Positions 7,206-7,938 of a DNA stretch of 7,938 bases are shown in pieces. Source of the DNA: CAXSDR01 sp964236445 (GTDB lineage: Bacteria > Actinomycetota > Actinomycetes > Motilibacterales > Motilibacteraceae). A model generated the notes under the pieces. That model was not told where the DNA came from and did no database searches. It saw nothing but the letters and a program-made list of their open reading frames with translations. The first letter of the stretch is position 1. Each line of letters starts with the position of its first letter. Made by a program: the position numbers and the translations under genes. The DNA is taken from the NCBI GenBank assembly GCA_964236445.1, contig CAXSDR010000125.1, forward strand, positions 1 through 7,938. The letters run 5' to 3'.

Positions 7206-7267
7206 GCCACGACCGCGGTGACCTGGACCTGCAGCAGCTCCGGCGGCTTCGGTTGACGGCCACCCAT
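7202..7267 (-). CDS. Possible 21-residue leader or remnant ORF upstream of the SRPBCC gene
   Basis: ATG at 7267 is preceded, on the minus strand, by AAGGGAG at a normal distance. The peptide begins MGGRQPKPPELLQVQ and continues with a short Val/Thr/Ala-rich end. Its TGA lies in a GTGA overlap with the GTG start of the SRPBCC reading frame. The site therefore looks like a real translation start coupled to the next gene. It could be a leader peptide, or the start of a longer gene shortened by another frameshift, as seen nearby. I do not recognise the sequence. Confidence 0.35.
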   Translation of the reverse strand: MGGRQPKPPELLQVQVTAVVA

Positions 7268-7289
7268 GCTCGGCTCCCTTGCTCGCGAG

Positions 7290-7310
7290 GACACTGGTCA
7301 GACTGGTGTC
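7290..7310. promoter_or_regulatory. Operator-like 21-bp dyad between divergent genes
   Basis: The two half-sites GACACTGGTC and GACTGGTGTC flank a central A at 7300. Eight of ten pairs are complementary; only the TG/TG positions 7295-7296 and 7304-7305 fail. The same stretch also reads as a direct repeat of ACTGGT with a 9-base period (7293-7298, 7302-7307). It ends immediately before ATG 7311 of the CGNR gene and lies about 23 bases upstream of the leftward ATG at 7267, where a repressor could act on both directions. There is no ribosome-binding site between it and ATG 7311, so that start may be leaderless. Binding is inferred from symmetry only. Confidence 0.45.
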
Positions 7311-7938
7311 ATGCCCGTCGATCGCGCAAGCCTTCCGCCGTTGCAGCGGCGGCGATTCGCGACAGGCAGCGAGGTGCTCGACTTCGTCCACACGGGCGGC
7401 GTGGGCGCGTGGCATGCCGCAGAGCTCGTCGACGGGCCCACTGACCTGGACCTGTGGCTCGGCGTCGTGCTCGGGCCACGGTTCGCGCTGAGCCGAGCGA
7501 CGTGGCGGCCGCCCGGGAGCTGCGCCAGGCACTGTGGCAGCTGACCCGGCGGCACCTCGCAGGCCGGGGCTACCGCCACGGCGACGTCGACACGTGAACA
7601 CGGCGGCGCGCGGCGAGCCGATGCCCGTGGCGCTCGAGGTGTCCGGACAGCTCGCGCGTCCCCCGGCCACCGGCGAGCAGGCACTCGTGCACCTGGCGCG
7701 GGCGGGGGTTGCACTTCTCACCGGACCGCTGCACGACCGGATCCGCGAGTGCGCCGCAGCGGACTGCCAGCTGCTGTTCGTCGACAGCTCGCGTCCCGGT
7801 CAGAGGCGGTGGTGCTCGATGGCCCGCTGCGGCAACCTGCGCAGATCCGTGCCTACCGCGCGCGAACCGGCCCGACCATCGCGGGAATCCCGACGAGACC
7901 CGCTGCCGGGTCGGTCGTGGGTTCGCGCGAGGAACGGC
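7311..7938 (+). pseudogene. ABATE-domain / CGNR zinc-finger protein, three frameshifts, cut by window end
   Basis: Four consecutive segments in shifted frames reconstruct one CGNR-family protein. Segment 1 (from 7311) reads RFATGSEVLDFVHTGGVGAWHAAELV and DLDLWLGVVLG. Segment 2 (from about 7490) reads EPSDVAAARELRQALWQL and stops at 7595-7597. Segment 3 (from 7594) reads VNTAARGEPMPVALEVSG and contains the zinc-finger cysteines in IRECAAADCQLLF and RRWCSMARCGN. Segment 4 (from 7845) reads IRAYRARTGPTIAG and stays open to the window end. Each junction needs one extra base to restore the frame, so all three are -1 shifts. The first two frames run into stops; the third shift is inferred from the basic helix expected after CGN. 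The usual CGNR arginine is Leu here. Such proteins are thought to be DNA-binding regulators with an N-terminal ligand-binding-like domain. Three independent losses suggest decay or poor base calling. ATG 7266 is an alternative start without a clear ribosome-binding site. Confidence 0.75.

Overview
The window is very GC-rich, uses GTG starts freely, has short gene overlaps, and carries a fused oleB-oleC gene. Together these point to an actinobacterium (Actinomycetota). I cannot name the genus from the sequence alone.

Left end (10-938). A secreted NlpC/P60 cell-wall hydrolase gene runs leftward. It is preceded by a well-conserved c-di-AMP (ydaO-yuaA type) riboswitch at about 564-716. The remaining ~220 bp up to 938 separate this gene from a rightward operon and should hold the divergent promoters.

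Centre (939-6857). This is an intact four-gene rightward operon for long-chain hydrocarbon synthesis by head-to-head condensation of fatty acyl chains: oleA (thiolase-fold acyl-CoA condensing enzyme), an oleBC fusion (beta-lactone decarboxylase plus beta-lactone synthetase), oleD (NAD(P)H-dependent reductase of the 2-alkyl-3-ketoacid), and a WS/DGAT-family acyltransferase. Every junction is a 4-base GTGA overlap, so the four proteins are probably translationally coupled. The order of reactions is OleA condensation, OleD reduction, OleC beta-lactone closure, then OleB decarboxylation to a cis-olefin. The acyltransferase could form a wax-ester or acylglycerol branch from the same acyl-CoA pool. 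The linker between the OleB and OleC domains contains a long, nearly perfect DNA palindrome, the oddest structure in the window.

Right end (6844-7938). Two divergent accessory genes both appear broken by single-base losses. A leftward SRPBCC (START/AHSA1-like) gene has one -1 shift, and a rightward ABATE/CGNR zinc-finger protein gene has three -1 shifts. A tiny ORF with a good ribosome-binding site precedes the SRPBCC gene. A 21-bp operator-like dyad (7290-7310) lies directly against the CGNR start. Four single-base losses in about 0.8 kb, after nearly 7 kb of intact genes, suggest either gene decay or poor sequence quality near a contig end.

I saw no tRNA, rRNA, insertion sequence, CRISPR array or convincing intrinsic terminator.
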